From contig NZ_JANIBL010000017.1 of assembly GCF_024505055.1 (NCBI RefSeq), positions 1 through 64,000 on the forward strand: a DNA stretch of 64,000 nt, given 5' to 3'. Position 1 is the first letter of the stretch; every line of letters begins with the position of its first letter. Both the position numbers and the translations under genes were made by a program. This DNA comes from Methylomonas rosea. Its GTDB lineage: Bacteria > Pseudomonadota > Gammaproteobacteria > Methylococcales > Methylomonadaceae. Of the stretch, positions 63,463-64,000 are shown in pieces. The notes beneath the pieces were generated by a model. That model ran no database searches. It saw only the letters and a program-made list of their open reading frames with translations, and was not told the DNA's origin.

Positions 63463-64000
63463 ATGCAATCTTCTCGTTTAGTCGAACGCCTTAAAACTTA
63501 TAAGACATTAACCCCGGAGCAACAGATTATCCTGAAGTTGCTGGCTGTTTATTACGGCTATAGCTCGCTGATCAATCTGGCTAAATGTCTGGGCAGTTTG
63601 GGTATCAGGGAAGGCGACAAAACTTTGAAGTCGGAAGCGGTCAAAGCCCGCTTAAAACCGCTGATTAAAGCCGGTTTACTGGAAGAAAACCTCAAATCCG
63701 GCGGCACCCGTTGCTGCCGAACCCTGGCGGAAGTGCTGACGCGGCAAGCCGTCGTCGATAAGGAATTCGACTTGTTTGCCGGCGCGGTGCAAATGCATAA
63801 TCCGCCTGGTCACGGGTACTATCGTTACAGTACGGTGGACGATTGTATTCGCGAAGCGCGCATTCAGTTTTATCGCGGGGATTACGCCAGGGTGGACGAA
63901 TGTCTGGAGTCCGGCGCCCATTATTTAGGCAAACTGCCGCCCGTTAACGAATTGTATCTATCGTGGTTTTTAAACCCGCTGGATGTCGCCTGGTTTACCA
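63463..64000 (+). CDS. Unidentified protein, N-terminal part (gene runs out of window)
   Basis: An open frame from ATG 63463 to the window end, 179 codons without a stop. The start MQSSRLVERLKTYKTLTPEQ and the region LKSEAVKARLKPLIKAGLLE (~50-70) look like a winged-helix module. Next is an aromatic helix-rich stretch (CIREARIQFYRGDYARVDEC). I do not recognise the family; large DNA-binding helicase-like proteins with such a start exist in methanotrophs, but nothing here proves that. Confidence 0.6.
   Translation, partial: MQSSRLVERLKTYKTLTPEQQIILKLLAVYYGYSSLINLAKCLGSLGIREGDKTLKSEAVKARLKPLIKAGLLEENLKSGGTRCCRTLAEVLTRQAVVDKEFDLFAGAVQMHNPPGHGYYRYSTVDDCIREARIQFYRGDYARVDECLESGAHYLGKLPPVNELYLSWFLNPLDVAWFT

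Noticed and set aside
1..64000. CRISPR array, tRNA, rRNA, prophage
   Set aside because: No regularly spaced repeats, cloverleaf sequence, rRNA stretches or phage structural genes were seen.

Overview
The window looks like chromosomal DNA of a gammaproteobacterial (type I) methanotroph of the Methylococcales, probably Methylomonas or a close relative. The evidence is a methanopterin-related gene pair, a bacteriohemerythrin of the Methylococcus type, serine-cycle genes (serine-glyoxylate aminotransferase, hydroxypyruvate reductase, malyl-CoA lyase and both subunits of malate-CoA ligase), two oversized di-haem peroxidase-like cytochromes resembling the copper-repressed surface protein of Methylococcus, and gammaproteobacterial housekeeping order (rpoZ-spoT-ridA-recG-ubiC, birA-coaX-SPOR, ftsE-ftsX). 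Genus is inferred; no rRNA lies in the window.

Layout. 1-3.3 kb: end of a radical SAM gene, a NifX-like pair and a methanopterin-associated pair. 3.4-4.8 kb: an insertion sequence whose transposase is broken by one in-frame stop. 4.9-6.6 kb: a MinD/ParA-like ATPase. 6.6-11.7 kb: comF divergent from the complete operon bioB-F-H-C-D, with a probable BirA operator between them; birA itself is at 35.9 kb. 11.8-22.6 kb: hemerythrin, then a caa3-type cytochrome oxidase cluster (coxB, coxA, a 32-codon gene, ctaG, coxC, a DUF2909-like gene, SURF1, a Sco-like gene) that runs into a heme A synthase fused in frame to the SRP receptor FtsY, followed by ftsE and ftsX. 22.6-38.4 kb: small secreted or membrane proteins, carbonic anhydrase-like, SPFH and zinc-ribbon proteins, ubiC-recG-ridA-spoT-rpoZ, a candidate small RNA, bepA, tusD-tusC, PilZ, birA-coaX-SPOR.

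38.7-55.9 kb is the accessory part: five proteins with a VP[LV]P-type C-terminal sorting tail (PEP-CTERM-like), two large di-haem cytochromes, a TPR-sulfotransferase, and an operon of a TlpA-like thioredoxin, a DUF4266 lipoprotein ending in Gly/Cys, and a giant DUF3570 outer-membrane protein. The giant protein appears to be two beta-barrels joined, with an inserted domain closely matching the divergently encoded sorting-tail protein at 51.3 kb. The shared domain keeps CxxC, HxH and YHND motifs. A 14-bp identical element lies upstream of both the thioredoxin operon and one cytochrome gene. My reading, an inference, is a surface redox or metal-handling system, perhaps copper-related.

55.9-63.4 kb carries the serine-cycle genes: hpr and sga on the minus strand, separated by a degenerate J-domain protein and a small exported protein, and mcl-mtkA-mtkB on the plus strand, with a 97-bp inverted-repeat element between mcl and mtkA. 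The window ends inside an unidentified gene.
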